The notes: generated by a model not told the origin, from the letters alone. Shown: positions 51,915-61,192, numbered from the stretch's first letter. The stretch: DNA of 64,000 nucleotides from JAGOEF01 sp964511665 (GCA_964511665.1 CAZEHA010000013.1:7967-71966); one strand, 5' to 3'. Program-made: numbers and translations.

Positions 51915-52595
51915 TTATTCAACTACAACGTAACTTATTCCTGGTACATTATCCCACACGCCAGATGGTGAAGTTATTTTAAAACTCTTAAACGAAAAAA
52001 CCTGCCCGGGTTGCAAGCTGGCTTTCACTATTTCGGCCGCTTGAGGATTATCGGCAATTTTATTCCCTTCTATAACAAATCGCTGGGGAATACCACCCGG
52101 CACTTCAATGTCAATTTCGAAACTGAGTATGGTATATGGATTCTTAATATCAAAATCAGTAATAGGGTCAATGATGGCTTTAACTTCGGAATTAATAATT
52201 TCATTGATACTAGCATAGCCACCTGATGTATTGTAATTCAGCGAAAAAACTGGAGGTGGAAATGTTTTCACGATGAATGTTTCAACGCCAATTTCCTTCC
52301 CCTTGCTTTTAAGCACAACATCAACATTACGAACACCTTTTTCGATAGAGTGAACAATGTATTCGCCCGGTTTTTCTCCTGACTTTATTGAAGCTCCAAT
52401 GGCTGTAACTTCAAGCGATGAAGCTTTAACACCCGACACAGCCACTTTTATCGGGTTTTCGAGACCCAAATACACCACATTCAGTCTTGCAGGCGCTACT
52501 GCACAAGCAACAGGGTCTCTTTCTTTTTTACTTTGCGAGAATACATTGCCAATAAAAACAACAATGCAAATCGCTGCGATACAAATAGTTTTCAT
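51915..52595 (-). CDS. GldM C-terminal-domain-like secreted protein (copy 1)
   Basis: A 226-residue paralogue of the downstream gene, with signal peptide ('TICIAAICIVVFIGNVFSQ'). The shared core includes 'PARLNVVYLGLENPIKVAVSG', 'GEYIVHSIEKGVRNVDVVLKSKGKEIG', 'PPPVFSLNYNTSGGYASINEII' and 'FSFKSFKITSPSGVWDNVPGISYVV'. The two proteins align along their whole length, so they arose by tandem duplication. Standalone GldM-C-like proteins might bind T9SS or outer-membrane components, but this is inference. Confidence 0.8.
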   Translation of the reverse strand: MKTICIAAICIVVFIGNVFSQSKKERDPVACAVAPARLNVVYLGLENPIKVAVSGVKASSLEVTAIGASIKSGEKPGEYIVHSIEKGVRNVDVVLKSKGKEIGVETFIVKTFPPPVFSLNYNTSGGYASINEIINSEVKAIIDPITDFDIKNPYTILSFEIDIEVPGGIPQRFVIEGNKIADNPQAAEIVKASLQPGQVFSFKSFKITSPSGVWDNVPGISYVVVE

Positions 52596-52813
52596 AAAAT
52601 TTTTATAGTTTTAATATTATACATTAAAATAAATAATATGGTAATTCGACATCAAATTTATACATTTTATAACAATTTGCAAATTCAATAATATTTTTTT
52701 CATTTTCTGGTTTTTCATTATTGGCAATAAGCCATGCGGCAGCCTGCTATTTTTTTGTATATTTACGGCTGCTGATAAAATTGGGGCAATACAAGTTGCC
52801 GTTTCATTACAAA

Positions 52814-54355
52814 ATGAACATGAACATGAACTCAGAAAATAGTATTTTTTATACTCCCCGTCATTATTCTCAAATATCGTTATGGAAAGATGTTAAAGTA
52901 GAAGATTGGAACAATGCATCGTGGCAACTGAAGAACAGCATAAGAAAGCTTGAGCAGCTGAAACAGGTAATACAACTGAATGCATGGCAAGAAGCAGAAA
53001 TTTCGAGAACAATAGAAACCATGCGCTCCGAAGGCAAAGACCCGTTGAGGATTACACCCTACTATGCCTTGCTTATGCACAAGAACCCGTTTAAGCCTAC
53101 CAATTTGTATCACAAAGCACGCAACCGCGTTGACCCAATATTTTGGCAGAGTGTTCCCACTCCTGCCAATCTGATGTTCCCTAATGCCGGCAAAGAAGCA
53201 TCAATGAACGAAGGTTCCAGAAGTTATGGGGCTGCCTATCAGCGTTATCCCAACAGGGTAGCACTGTTTGTAGCCGAGAATACCAGCTGTGCATCGTATT
53301 GCGTTCACTGCCAAAGGGCAAAATCGTTAGATTGCAACACAAGCATAAGCACTGATGAATTGAATAAAGGTTTGTTTTACATTGCCTATAATACCAATAT
53401 CAACGAAGTGTTGGTTACCGGTGGCGATGCATTGATGATTGGCAAAAAACGCCTTGCCTACATTCTCGAAGAATTAAGCAAAATACCCCATCTGCGAAGC
53501 ATTCGCATAGCAACACGTGTACCTGTGGTGCTACCAATGGCTGTTACCGATGAATTGCTTCATTTGATAAAAACCTCGGCGATCAAACACAACACAGGAA
53601 TAGAAAAATATGTGTACTTTATGACACACATCAATCATTATCAGGAAATAACTCAAGATTTATTTCATGCGGTAAAACGCATTCGTGAGGCCGGTTTCAC
53701 CATTCGCAATCAAACGGTGTTACTAAATCATGTAAACGACAATTATTTTATGTTGGCCGAAACATTCCGTCGTATGTTCTGGGTTGGTGTGCACCCCTAT
53801 TACCTGTTGCAATGCCATAAGGAAAAAGGATTGATGCACTTCATTGTACCTATTCAGGTTGGTAAGATTTTTATGAAACACTTGCAGGGCTGGCTATCGG
53901 GCATTACAGTACCACGATATGCGGCCAATGTTGATGGTGGTGGTGGAAAAGTACTGTTGATGCCGTCGGGTCACGATACCTTGAATGTGAATACCCGACT
54001 CGACGACAAAATATCGGAGAGTTTTGCCGATGTGTACACCTGGGACAATAAAAAAATTGAACGCTACGAAGCATTGGGCAGAGCTACCCGCGAAGAATTT
54101 GACGAAGCCGTTTTGCAAATGGACAAGTTTATTGGTCGTAAAGGAGCCTTTCGCCCCAAGGTAATAATAACCGATGACGACGGAAACTATATTGAGACCA
54201 CCAATCGCACCAGCCTGCCCGTATTCGAAAGGAAACGCAAAGCTGAACTACTCGATTATGAATTAAATGCCGGCGAAATGGTTATTACTAACCCCGCAAC
54301 ATTTTCTAGTCGGATCGATGAAGAGTTTGAAAAATCAGCGTTCAAGAAACAATGA
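52814..54355 (+). CDS. KamA-family radical SAM protein (lysine 2,3-aminomutase-like)
   Basis: A cytoplasmic radical SAM/PLP enzyme that may move an amino group between carbons 2 and 3 of lysine or a related amino acid. The iron-sulfur motif is Cys-x3-Cys-x2-Cys in 'TSCASYCVHCQRAKSL'. 'LVTGGDALMIG' and 'RIATRVPVVLPMAVT' line the barrel. The PLP lysine lies in 'NVDGGGGKVLLMPSG', which corresponds to the Gly-Gly-Gly-Gly-Lys of lysine 2,3-aminomutase. The product (about 513 residues from the ATG at 52814) is roughly 100 residues longer than typical KamA, mostly at the C-terminus ('VIITDDDGNYIETTNRTSL'). Substrate and product are uncertain. Confidence 0.8.
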   Translation: MNMNMNSENSIFYTPRHYSQISLWKDVKVEDWNNASWQLKNSIRKLEQLKQVIQLNAWQEAEISRTIETMRSEGKDPLRITPYYALLMHKNPFKPTNLYHKARNRVDPIFWQSVPTPANLMFPNAGKEASMNEGSRSYGAAYQRYPNRVALFVAENTSCASYCVHCQRAKSLDCNTSISTDELNKGLFYIAYNTNINEVLVTGGDALMIGKKRLAYILEELSKIPHLRSIRIATRVPVVLPMAVTDELLHLIKTSAIKHNTGIEKYVYFMTHINHYQEITQDLFHAVKRIREAGFTIRNQTVLLNHVNDNYFMLAETFRRMFWVGVHPYYLLQCHKEKGLMHFIVPIQVGKIFMKHLQGWLSGITVPRYAANVDGGGGKVLLMPSGHDTLNVNTRLDDKISESFADVYTWDNKKIERYEALGRATREEFDEAVLQMDKFIGRKGAFRPKVIITDDDGNYIETTNRTSLPVFERKRKAELLDYELNAGEMVITNPATFSSRIDEEFEKSAFKKQ

Positions 54356-54374
54356 AATATTAATTATCATACTT

Positions 54375-55538
54375 TCATTCGTCAAGTGCATTGGCAAAAT
54401 TATCGAGCAATTCAGGGTGTTTTTTAAAAGTTTTCTTTGCCAGCTTATACGTAGAATTATCGACTTTCGCATTGTTATCGAGCAATACCCAGCAAATGTG
54501 TTCGTTGCCATATATCACAGCCCAGTGAATCAGGCTTAAGCCCTCGTTTTCGATTTCGAAGTTCCTATTGAGATGCACCAGATAATCGAATACCTGATTG
54601 TTTTCGGAAAAAACCGCATTAAACAGCATGTTGTTTCCTGAGTAATCGTTTGTTGCAACAAGATCGGCCGATAGTTTTATGTTTTCGTCTTTAATAATGT
54701 CGAAAAACAGATTCTCGTAAAAAATATCGCTTTTACCTTGGTGCACAAACCACATGGATTGATTCAGCCAGCTTACCAATGCAGTTTTGTCGCTAATGTC
54801 AGGCCTTTGGGCATTTTTTCTGAAGAAGTCGTAAAACACTGCATTGTTAGTAGCTGCTGCATACATAATAGGTGTATAACCCAAGGTATCGGTTGCATTT
54901 ATATCAACGCCGCTATCAAGCAGTATTTGGGCAATACGCAGGGCCATTATTACACTCAGTTCGGCGACTGAGTCGCTGAGTTGATACACCATTGCTTCGT
55001 TGTTGAACGAGAGCGCCAGAGAGTGGAATAGGTTATGGCCGCGCATGTTTTGCGTAATTACTTCGGCTCCGGCATCGTAAATCCCGAAAAACATCGGAAA
55101 ATTGGCATTATTCAATGCTATTTGCACCGGTTTTTGTCCATAGCACCATTCGCACGATCTGTTTACATCAACGCCTTGCTGCAATAAGAAATCGAGCATC
55201 ATCACATCGTTGTTTTCAACAGCATGGGCTACCGACTTGCTCAATTCTTCGGCTACATTCAACTGTGATTTAATTTTAGAATCAGACATAAACAGTTCAA
55301 CACATTCTTTACATCCCGAATACACCGAAAATTCGATTAGCGAAAATGTTGTTTCTACGTCGGCAAAGTCAGAGTAGCCTCTCATGGTTTTAAATAAATC
55401 GTCGTTGGCAATTCCTTTTTTCAGGCATGTTTCAATGCCTTTCAGGTTGTGCTTCGATATTAATTGAAATACTCTTTGTGCTTGGCCAAACTGAGACACA
55501 AGCATCAGTACAATTATAATTACAACATTTCTTTTCAT
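54375..55538 (-). CDS. Secreted ankyrin-repeat protein
   Basis: A 387-residue protein with a signal peptide ('NVVIIIVLMLVSQFGQAQ') and several ankyrin repeats. Recognisable units are 'DVNRSCEWCYGQKPVQIALNN', 'DINATDTLGYTPIMYAAATNN', 'NDYSGNNMLFNAVFSENNQVF' and 'NEGLSLIHWAVIYGNEHICWVL'. Ankyrin repeats form a protein-binding surface, so a role in periplasmic or surface protein interactions is likely. No enzymatic domain is present. It converges with the radical SAM gene, 19 bases apart. Confidence 0.88.
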   Translation of the reverse strand: MKRNVVIIIVLMLVSQFGQAQRVFQLISKHNLKGIETCLKKGIANDDLFKTMRGYSDFADVETTFSLIEFSVYSGCKECVELFMSDSKIKSQLNVAEELSKSVAHAVENNDVMMLDFLLQQGVDVNRSCEWCYGQKPVQIALNNANFPMFFGIYDAGAEVITQNMRGHNLFHSLALSFNNEAMVYQLSDSVAELSVIMALRIAQILLDSGVDINATDTLGYTPIMYAAATNNAVFYDFFRKNAQRPDISDKTALVSWLNQSMWFVHQGKSDIFYENLFFDIIKDENIKLSADLVATNDYSGNNMLFNAVFSENNQVFDYLVHLNRNFEIENEGLSLIHWAVIYGNEHICWVLLDNNAKVDNSTYKLAKKTFKKHPELLDNFANALDE

Positions 55539-55626
55539 GCTTACAACATTGATTTAGGTTTCACACAAACATACAAAATAAATTTAATCTTTTCATGTTG
55601 TGTGCCAATATTTCTTATAGAATGTC

Positions 55627-56886
55627 TTATTTCTTGCCGTACTTATGTCCTTTAGAAGCAAAAAAGAATATATACAGGTAACAAGGCAGCAATATTACAT
55701 AAGCGTACTGTGTTCCAATGCCGGGGGCATCGCTAAGAGCTCCATAGAGTAATGGCAGAGTGGCTCCTCCGGCTATTGCCATAATAAGCAATGCCGATCC
55801 GGTTTTGGTGTGTTTGCCGAGGCCTACTATCGATAATGGCCAAATTGCCGGCCACATCAATGCATTGGCAAAGCCCAGTAAAGCAATAAACAGCACCGAT
55901 GTAAGTCCGCCAGTAAACAATGCTGCCCCCGAGAATACAAAACCCAAGGCTGCCACAAGGGCCAGCGCTTTTTGCTGCGATAAGTATTTGGGAATTAGTG
56001 CAATGCCAGCAAGATATCCGGCTACCATGGCAAATAAGGTAAACGAAGCAAAAAACTTAGAACTTGAAAATGGGATTCCCACACTGTTGCCATAGTTAAT
56101 AATAGTATCAACGGCAATTACTTCGGCCCCTACATATAAAAACAAAGCCAACACTCCCAACCATAGATAAGGATATTTAAAAATAGATTTCCGCGAAGCT
56201 TCTGAATTGCCATCTTGGTCAACACCATCGGCTTCGGGCAATTTACTCAGTTTTATCAAAACCGATAGAACAACAAGCGTAGCCGCTATTATAATATATG
56301 GCACAATTACCCGGTGCGACAGCGAATCGAGTTCGGCCGCTTTGGCCACTACATCTAATAACTGAATTTTTTCGGTAATAACATCGGCATCTTTCAGCAC
56401 CACTGCCCCCAAAATCAACGGACTTATAATGCCGGCAACTTTATTGGCAATTCCCATTATACTTATTCTCTTTGCGGCACTTTCGATGGGGCCAACAATG
56501 GTAACATAGGGATTGGCAGCCGTTTGCAAAATAGACAAACCTGCACCCTGAATAAACAATCCGGTTAAAAACAAGGGGTATGCCCGCAATAGTGCAGCGG
56601 GAATAAACAACAGCGACCCAATGGCCATGCTTGCCAGACCCAACGACATACCATTCTTAAATCCTGTTTTCTTCAGCAACCACGACGAAGGCAGTGCCAG
56701 CACGAAATACGAAATATAAAACGCAAATGCCACAAACAACGACTCGAAGTTGCTGAGTTCACACGATATTTTAAGATATGGTATAAGTGTTGCATTCAGC
56801 CAAGTAACAAACCCGAAAATAAAGAACAACAAGCCAATAATGAGTATGGCATAATGTTTCGACACATTAGTATTTGATTGATCCAT
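55627..56886 (-). CDS. Sugar MFS transporter (FucP/GluP-like)
   Basis: A 419-residue inner-membrane major-facilitator protein with about 12 helices. The N-terminal helix 'YAILIIGLLFFIFGFVTWLNATLIPYLK' is typical of the FucP/GluP sugar:H+ symporter group. 'FVAFAFYISYFVLALPSSWLLKKTGFK', 'GLFIQGAGLSILQTAANPYVT' and 'GFANALMWPAIWPLSI' match as well. The window contains no sugar catabolic genes beside it, so the substrate is not clear; fucose, glucose or galactose are possible. It stands alone between the ankyrin and glycosyltransferase genes. Confidence 0.9.
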   Translation of the reverse strand: MDQSNTNVSKHYAILIIGLLFFIFGFVTWLNATLIPYLKISCELSNFESLFVAFAFYISYFVLALPSSWLLKKTGFKNGMSLGLASMAIGSLLFIPAALLRAYPLFLTGLFIQGAGLSILQTAANPYVTIVGPIESAAKRISIMGIANKVAGIISPLILGAVVLKDADVITEKIQLLDVVAKAAELDSLSHRVIVPYIIIAATLVVLSVLIKLSKLPEADGVDQDGNSEASRKSIFKYPYLWLGVLALFLYVGAEVIAVDTIINYGNSVGIPFSSSKFFASFTLFAMVAGYLAGIALIPKYLSQQKALALVAALGFVFSGAALFTGGLTSVLFIALLGFANALMWPAIWPLSIVGLGKHTKTGSALLIMAIAGGATLPLLYGALSDAPGIGTQYAYVILLPCYLYIFFFASKGHKYGKK

Positions 56887-56982
56887 TATGTAGTGCAGTT
56901 TAGTGTTTAAAAGGCGAATTTACCGAATCGGCCTTAAAAGCCAGCATTGCTTGCAAAAATTTATTGATGAGGTTATCAACAA

Positions 56983-58014
56983 TCAATTTTCGTCGTACAG
57001 TTGACTAAACTTATTGCATTTGCCCAAAAAATGCAGCAATACCAAGTTTTTGTCGATCATTTCATGGTGTTGGGTTACACTTGCCTTTTGCAGACACAGG
57101 CTGCGTTTTTTATGAAAGTTTTTTTGAATCATCTTGTAGTAATGCACATGTGCTTTAAGCACTGCTACAAAGCCTTTCGGATTGCATTTTGCAAGCATAA
57201 CGCCGGCTGCCAGCATATCGAGACATTTGCGGCGAAACATGATTTTGAAGAAATGATGTTCGGGCAAATTTTTGTACATCATCAATAAATTATTGCGAAA
57301 ATTCAGGTATGTTTTTAATGGATTGCTTTGCGACAGTGTTGCTCCTCCTACGTGATACACCACCGATTCGGGCTGCACCATTACTCTGAAGCCTCTGTTT
57401 TTCATGCGCCAGCAAAAGTCGATTTCTTCCATGTGAGCAAAAAAATCTTCATCGAGGCCACCTGCTTCAAGGTACACATTGCGTTTTACCATCATGGCAG
57501 CACCCGAAGCCCAAAAAACTTCGCAACTGTTGTTGTATTGCCCCCTATCGGGTTCAATAGTATTGAAAATGCGTCCGCGACAGAACACATAGCCGTTTTT
57601 ATCGATGAACCCGCCACTGGCACCGGCATATTCAAAAAACTCTTTACGCTTATGGTCTTTTATTTTAGGCATGCATGCAACAATGCTTTCATCCGATTCC
57701 ATGATTTTCAACAGAGGAGAGAGCCAGTTTTCGCTAACCTCTACATCGGAATTAAGCAAAACGGCATAGTTGCATTCTATAGCTGAAATGGCTTTGTTGT
57801 AGCCTGCTGCAAAACCATAATTCTTATCGAATGCCAATACTTTTACCTCGGGATATTCATTTGCGAGAAACAACAGCGAATTGTCGGAAGAGGCATTGTC
57901 GGCAACCCAAACTTCTATGCTTTCGCTCTTGCTGAATGCCGTAACCGAAGGGAGAAACTGTTGCAGCAGGCTTGCTCCGTTCCAATTTAATATAATTACG
58001 GCAATATTGGCCAT
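56983..58014 (-). CDS. Glycosyltransferase family 2 (rhamnosyltransferase-like)
   Basis: A 343-residue GT-A glycosyltransferase. Motifs include 'NIAVIILNWNGASLLQQFLPSV', 'VWVADNASSDNSLLFLANEYPEV', 'AFDKNYGFAAGYNKAIS', 'YAVLLNSDVEV' (the metal-binding Asp pair), 'ASGAAMMVKRNVYLEAGGLDEDFFAHMEEIDFCWRM' and a C-terminal membrane-associated basic region. The pattern matches rhamnosyltransferase-type GT2 proteins of cell-surface polysaccharide synthesis, but donor and acceptor are unknown. It is probably not in an operon with the flanking transporter gene (96 bases apart). Confidence 0.9.
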   Translation of the reverse strand: MANIAVIILNWNGASLLQQFLPSVTAFSKSESIEVWVADNASSDNSLLFLANEYPEVKVLAFDKNYGFAAGYNKAISAIECNYAVLLNSDVEVSENWLSPLLKIMESDESIVACMPKIKDHKRKEFFEYAGASGGFIDKNGYVFCRGRIFNTIEPDRGQYNNSCEVFWASGAAMMVKRNVYLEAGGLDEDFFAHMEEIDFCWRMKNRGFRVMVQPESVVYHVGGATLSQSNPLKTYLNFRNNLLMMYKNLPEHHFFKIMFRRKCLDMLAAGVMLAKCNPKGFVAVLKAHVHYYKMIQKNFHKKRSLCLQKASVTQHHEMIDKNLVLLHFLGKCNKFSQLYDEN

Positions 58015-58068
58015 TAGCGGTTGATTGTGGTGTTACAACGATACAAAAACACTGACAATTATATTATG

Positions 58069-59109
58069 TTATAAACCCGGTATAAAATACCCGGCGTAAT
58101 ACGGATCGGTGTGATAGGCAAACCCTTTATCGAAAGTATAAATACCAAGCGACAACGAGTCGAGTGTGGGTATGCCCAGCTTCTTGCTGATTTGGGTATT
58201 ATGCCTTACAGCAATGAGACCAATGCCATTGGTAACATTGGTAAACAGAGGCTTCGACTGCGCCAATCCCGTTGATGGTTGCGACACCTGCATATAGGTA
58301 TAATAATTGTCGTCGGCGGCAGTTAGGTGAAACTCAAGGCCATCGGGCATTTTTACAAAGCGCTTGATATCCGGTGTGGTGGGTATGTTTTCTTTAACCA
58401 TATTATAAAAGGCCTGCACCGAAAAGTCGCGTTTAACCAATGTATTTAAGTTCGACAAACTGTCAACCCGCAATGCCTGAGGCCATGAAATGGTTTTTAC
58501 TTCGCTGGTGTCGCTGCCCGATACTTCGAAATAATGAAACTTCACAACCATCTGATATACTTTGCCGTTGCTGCCGGTATAGTATTCATACTGCAAATTA
58601 CTGTTGTAATTGCTTAAATTGATTACAGTTTGATTTATACTGGGTTTACTGATATAACAGTTTTTTATTAGTTGAACAGGTTCTTCGTTGTACACAACCA
58701 CTCCTATATCGTTGATATGCACCTCGATGTAATATTCCTTGTCGACAGACAGGTTCACCTGAGCAGCAAACACGGTATTGCGCTGATTCGAAAAATAACC
58801 TTCGGGTTTGGGAATGGTATCGGTGGCTTCGAAACTTGCAATTAAAATACGATTGCCATTTGTTTTTTCGTAAAGCAACACATCTACATCGTTGTAAAAC
58901 AGCGAGTCGGAAATCTGAGCCATTTCAGAAGCCGGTGCATCACCAAGAAAAGCCTTGGTTACTTTTACATATTGAACAGGCTGCGATGGGTCGAGTACGC
59001 AATACACCACCGGAATAGCCCGCCATTCATCGTTTACATCGAAATCGCTGCTGCATGAATATCCCAAAAGCATCACTATTATCACGAATATCGGCCAAAT
59101 AAATCTCAT
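58069..59109 (-). CDS. Lipoprotein, DUF4249-like
   Basis: A 346-residue lipoprotein with signal 'FIWPIFVIIVMLLGYSCSSDFDV' (lipobox 'LGYSC', Cys 19). The protein is beta-rich: 'WRAIPVVYCVLDPSQPVQYVKVTKAFLG', 'YYIEVHINDIGVVVYN' and 'RFVKMPDGLEFHLTAADDNYYTYM'. The 'VYCVLDP...QYVKVTKAF' start recalls the DUF4249 outer-membrane lipoproteins often found beside TonB-dependent receptors; no receptor is nearby, and the assignment is tentative. It is divergent from panB across 65 bases. Confidence 0.72.
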   Translation of the reverse strand: MRFIWPIFVIIVMLLGYSCSSDFDVNDEWRAIPVVYCVLDPSQPVQYVKVTKAFLGDAPASEMAQISDSLFYNDVDVLLYEKTNGNRILIASFEATDTIPKPEGYFSNQRNTVFAAQVNLSVDKEYYIEVHINDIGVVVYNEEPVQLIKNCYISKPSINQTVINLSNYNSNLQYEYYTGSNGKVYQMVVKFHYFEVSGSDTSEVKTISWPQALRVDSLSNLNTLVKRDFSVQAFYNMVKENIPTTPDIKRFVKMPDGLEFHLTAADDNYYTYMQVSQPSTGLAQSKPLFTNVTNGIGLIAVRHNTQISKKLGIPTLDSLSLGIYTFDKGFAYHTDPYYAGYFIPGL

Positions 59110-59174
59110 CTATTTTTTCTTTATGTAAATAACCGTCAAAAATAACTAATATTGCATTACAAAAAAACGAAAAG

Positions 59175-59990
59175 ATGTCGGTGAATAAAGAAATACGAAA
59201 AATCACTACCCACGTGCTGCAGGAGATGAAGCACAGGCAAGAGAAGATAGCCATGCTTACAGCCTACGATTTCTCGATGGGTCGCCTGCTCGACGAGTCG
59301 GGCATCGATGTTATTTTGGTTGGCGATTCGGCAAGCAATGTAATGGCCGGCCACGATTCTACCCTTCCCATTACTCTTGGGCAAATGATTTATCACGCTG
59401 CCGGTGTGGTTCGTGGCGTAAAACGAGCTCTCGTGGTGGTAGATATGCCTTTTGGAACTTATCAGGGAAACTCGCGTCACGCGCTAAAATCGGCCATCAG
59501 AATTATGAAAGAAACCGGTGCGGGAGCTATCAAAATTGAAGGAGGTTCCGAAATTGGCGATAGCATTGCACGAATACTCAGCGCAGGCATTCCTGTGATG
59601 GGTCATTTGGGTTTAACGCCGCAAAGCATTCACAAATTTGGCACCTATGTGGTACGTGCAACCGACGAAGACGAGGCCAATAAACTTATCGAAGACGCGC
59701 ACCTGCTCGAAGAATTGGGATGTTTTGCTATTGTTATCGAAAAAGTACCCGCACAATTGGCTGCTCAGGTTGCTAAAGAAGTGAAAATTCCTATTATCGG
59801 CATTGGAGCCGGTCACGAAGTGGACGGGCAAGTGTTGGTATTGCACGATATGTTGGGAATAACTCAAGAGTTTTCGCCGCGCTTCTTACGACGATATCAC
59901 AATTTAAGCACCGAAATTATTGGTGCCGTAAAGAACTATATCGATGATGTGCGTTCGTGCGATTTCCCAAACACAAACGAGCAATATTGA
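59175..59990 (+). CDS. panB: 3-methyl-2-oxobutanoate hydroxymethyltransferase
   Basis: PanB transfers a hydroxymethyl group from methylene-tetrahydrofolate to alpha-ketoisovalerate, the first committed step of pantothenate and CoA synthesis. The 271-residue TIM-barrel protein has 'KIAMLTAYDFSMGRLLDESGIDVILVGDSASNVMAG', 'VVDMPFGTYQ', 'AGAIKIEGGSEI', 'IPVMGHLGLTPQSIHKFG', 'CFAIVIEKVPAQLA' and 'PIIGIGAGHEVDGQVLVLHDMLG'. The metal-binding Asp and catalytic Glu are both present. The pseudouridine synthase gene begins 13 bases after it. Confidence 0.96.
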   Translation: MSVNKEIRKITTHVLQEMKHRQEKIAMLTAYDFSMGRLLDESGIDVILVGDSASNVMAGHDSTLPITLGQMIYHAAGVVRGVKRALVVVDMPFGTYQGNSRHALKSAIRIMKETGAGAIKIEGGSEIGDSIARILSAGIPVMGHLGLTPQSIHKFGTYVVRATDEDEANKLIEDAHLLEELGCFAIVIEKVPAQLAAQVAKEVKIPIIGIGAGHEVDGQVLVLHDMLGITQEFSPRFLRRYHNLSTEIIGAVKNYIDDVRSCDFPNTNEQY

Positions 59991-60003
59991 GAAAACAACC
60001 TGT

Positions 60004-60684
60004 ATGGATATTGAGATAATTTATGAAGATAACCACATTATTGCCATTAATAAAAAATGTGGCGATATTGTGCAATCCGACAAATCGGGCGATGATCCAC
60101 TTGCCGAAAAAGTAAAACGCTACATCAAAGATAAATACAACAAACCCGGTGATGTATTTCTGGGTGTGACCCACCGTATCGACCGACCGGTGAGCGGAGT
60201 GGTGATATTTGCACGCACCAGCAAAGCCCTGGAACGGATAAATGCGATGTTTCGCGAAAAAACCATTAAAAAGACCTATTGGGCCATTGTGGCCAATCGC
60301 CCCGAATACGACGGCGAAAAATTGGTGCATCATATCAGGCGCAACGAAAAGCAAAATAAAAGCTACATATGCACCAAGGCTGCTTCCGACACCAAAGAAG
60401 CAATACTCGAATACAAACTATTGTCGTCGATAAGTCGCTATCATCTTATCGAAATTGCACTGCACACAGGACGACATCACCAAATCAGATGCCAACTGGC
60501 GCATATTGGCAGCCCGATACGTGGTGACCTCAAATACGGATACCCACGTTCGAACCCCGATGGTGGCATCGATCTGCACGCGCTTAAAATTGAAATGATG
60601 CATCCGGTTACCAAACAAGCTATACTCATACAAGCATCTCTTCCAAAAACAGAAGTTTGGAAAAATTTTAAACATAATCTGTAA
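60004..60684 (+). CDS. RluA-family pseudouridine synthase
   Basis: A 226-residue enzyme that isomerises uridine to pseudouridine in rRNA or tRNA. The start at 60004 gives 'MDIEIIYEDNHIIAINKKCGDIVQ', the RluA-type N-terminus; the longer upstream frame runs into panB. The catalytic motif is 'THRIDRPVSGVVIFARTSKAL' (with Asp in His-Arg-Ile-Asp). 'KKTYWAIVANRPE', 'HTGRHHQIRCQLAHIGSPIRGDLKYG' and 'LHALKIEMMHPVT' complete the set. There is no S4 domain, so it may be a RluA/TruC-like short form; the RNA target is not known. It is co-oriented with panB. Confidence 0.92.
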   Translation: MDIEIIYEDNHIIAINKKCGDIVQSDKSGDDPLAEKVKRYIKDKYNKPGDVFLGVTHRIDRPVSGVVIFARTSKALERINAMFREKTIKKTYWAIVANRPEYDGEKLVHHIRRNEKQNKSYICTKAASDTKEAILEYKLLSSISRYHLIEIALHTGRHHQIRCQLAHIGSPIRGDLKYGYPRSNPDGGIDLHALKIEMMHPVTKQAILIQASLPKTEVWKNFKHNL

Positions 60685-60700
60685 AACACATAATTAAAGT

Positions 60701-60730
60701 TTTGGCTTATTCAAACTTTTAATACTTTTG
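60701..60730 (+). promoter_or_regulatory. Candidate promoter for the fluoride riboswitch-crcB unit
   Basis: TTTG at 60701-60704 and TACTTTTG at 60723-60730 (exact -7 box) are 18 bases apart. Transcription would start just before the riboswitch. Confidence 0.6.
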
Positions 60731-60737
60731 CGCTTGC

Positions 60738-60790
60738 AATGGCGATGGAGTTCGCCCTTAACCGCGTAATGCTGATAACTCCTACCCTAA
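60738..60790 (+). promoter_or_regulatory. Fluoride riboswitch (crcB motif)
   Basis: The aptamer reads 'GGCGATGGAGTTCGCC', then 'TTAACCGC' and 'GCTGATAACTCCTAC', all hallmark segments of the fluoride riboswitch. The region 60741-60756 forms the hairpin and the downstream 'ACTCC' supplies the pseudoknot partner of 'GGAGT'. It lies 19 bases before the start of crcB, which exports fluoride, so control by fluoride is expected. Confidence 0.93.
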
Positions 60791-60808
60791 CAAATAAACT
60801 ATTGTGTA

Positions 60809-61192
60809 ATGATTAAAACAATTATGCTGATTGGGACGGGAAGTTTTTTGGGTGGTGTTGCCCGATTTGTCACTGCACGATATGTGCAAGATATGCACAT
60901 GAGCAGTTTTCCCTATGGAACCTTTGTGGTTAATATTCTGGGATGCTTCCTGATTGGCCTTATATTGGGGGTGTCGGACAAATACGATGTGTTACATCAC
61001 GACACCAGACTCTTTTTAACTGTAGGATTTTGTGGCGGTTTTACTACATTCTCGAGCTTTGCCACCGAAAAACTCGACTTGTTACGCAACGGCGAAATGA
61101 TGCAATTTGCGCTGTACGCGGGGCTTAGCGTTGTGTTGGGAATACTGGCCGTATATCTCGGCAATTTGCTGATGAAACTTATAATGCCATAG
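60809..61192 (+). CDS. crcB: Fluoride channel (CrcB/Fluc)
   Basis: A 127-residue inner-membrane protein with four helices that forms a dual-topology dimer and lets toxic fluoride leave the cell. Family motifs are 'GTGSFLGGVARFVTARYV', 'YGTFVVNILGCFLIGLILG' (the Asn of the pore) and 'TVGFCGGFTTFSSFATE' (Thr and Phe-box residues). The fluoride riboswitch directly upstream supports the function. Length is typical. Confidence 0.96.
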   Translation: MIKTIMLIGTGSFLGGVARFVTARYVQDMHMSSFPYGTFVVNILGCFLIGLILGVSDKYDVLHHDTRLFLTVGFCGGFTTFSSFATEKLDLLRNGEMMQFALYAGLSVVLGILAVYLGNLLMKLIMP

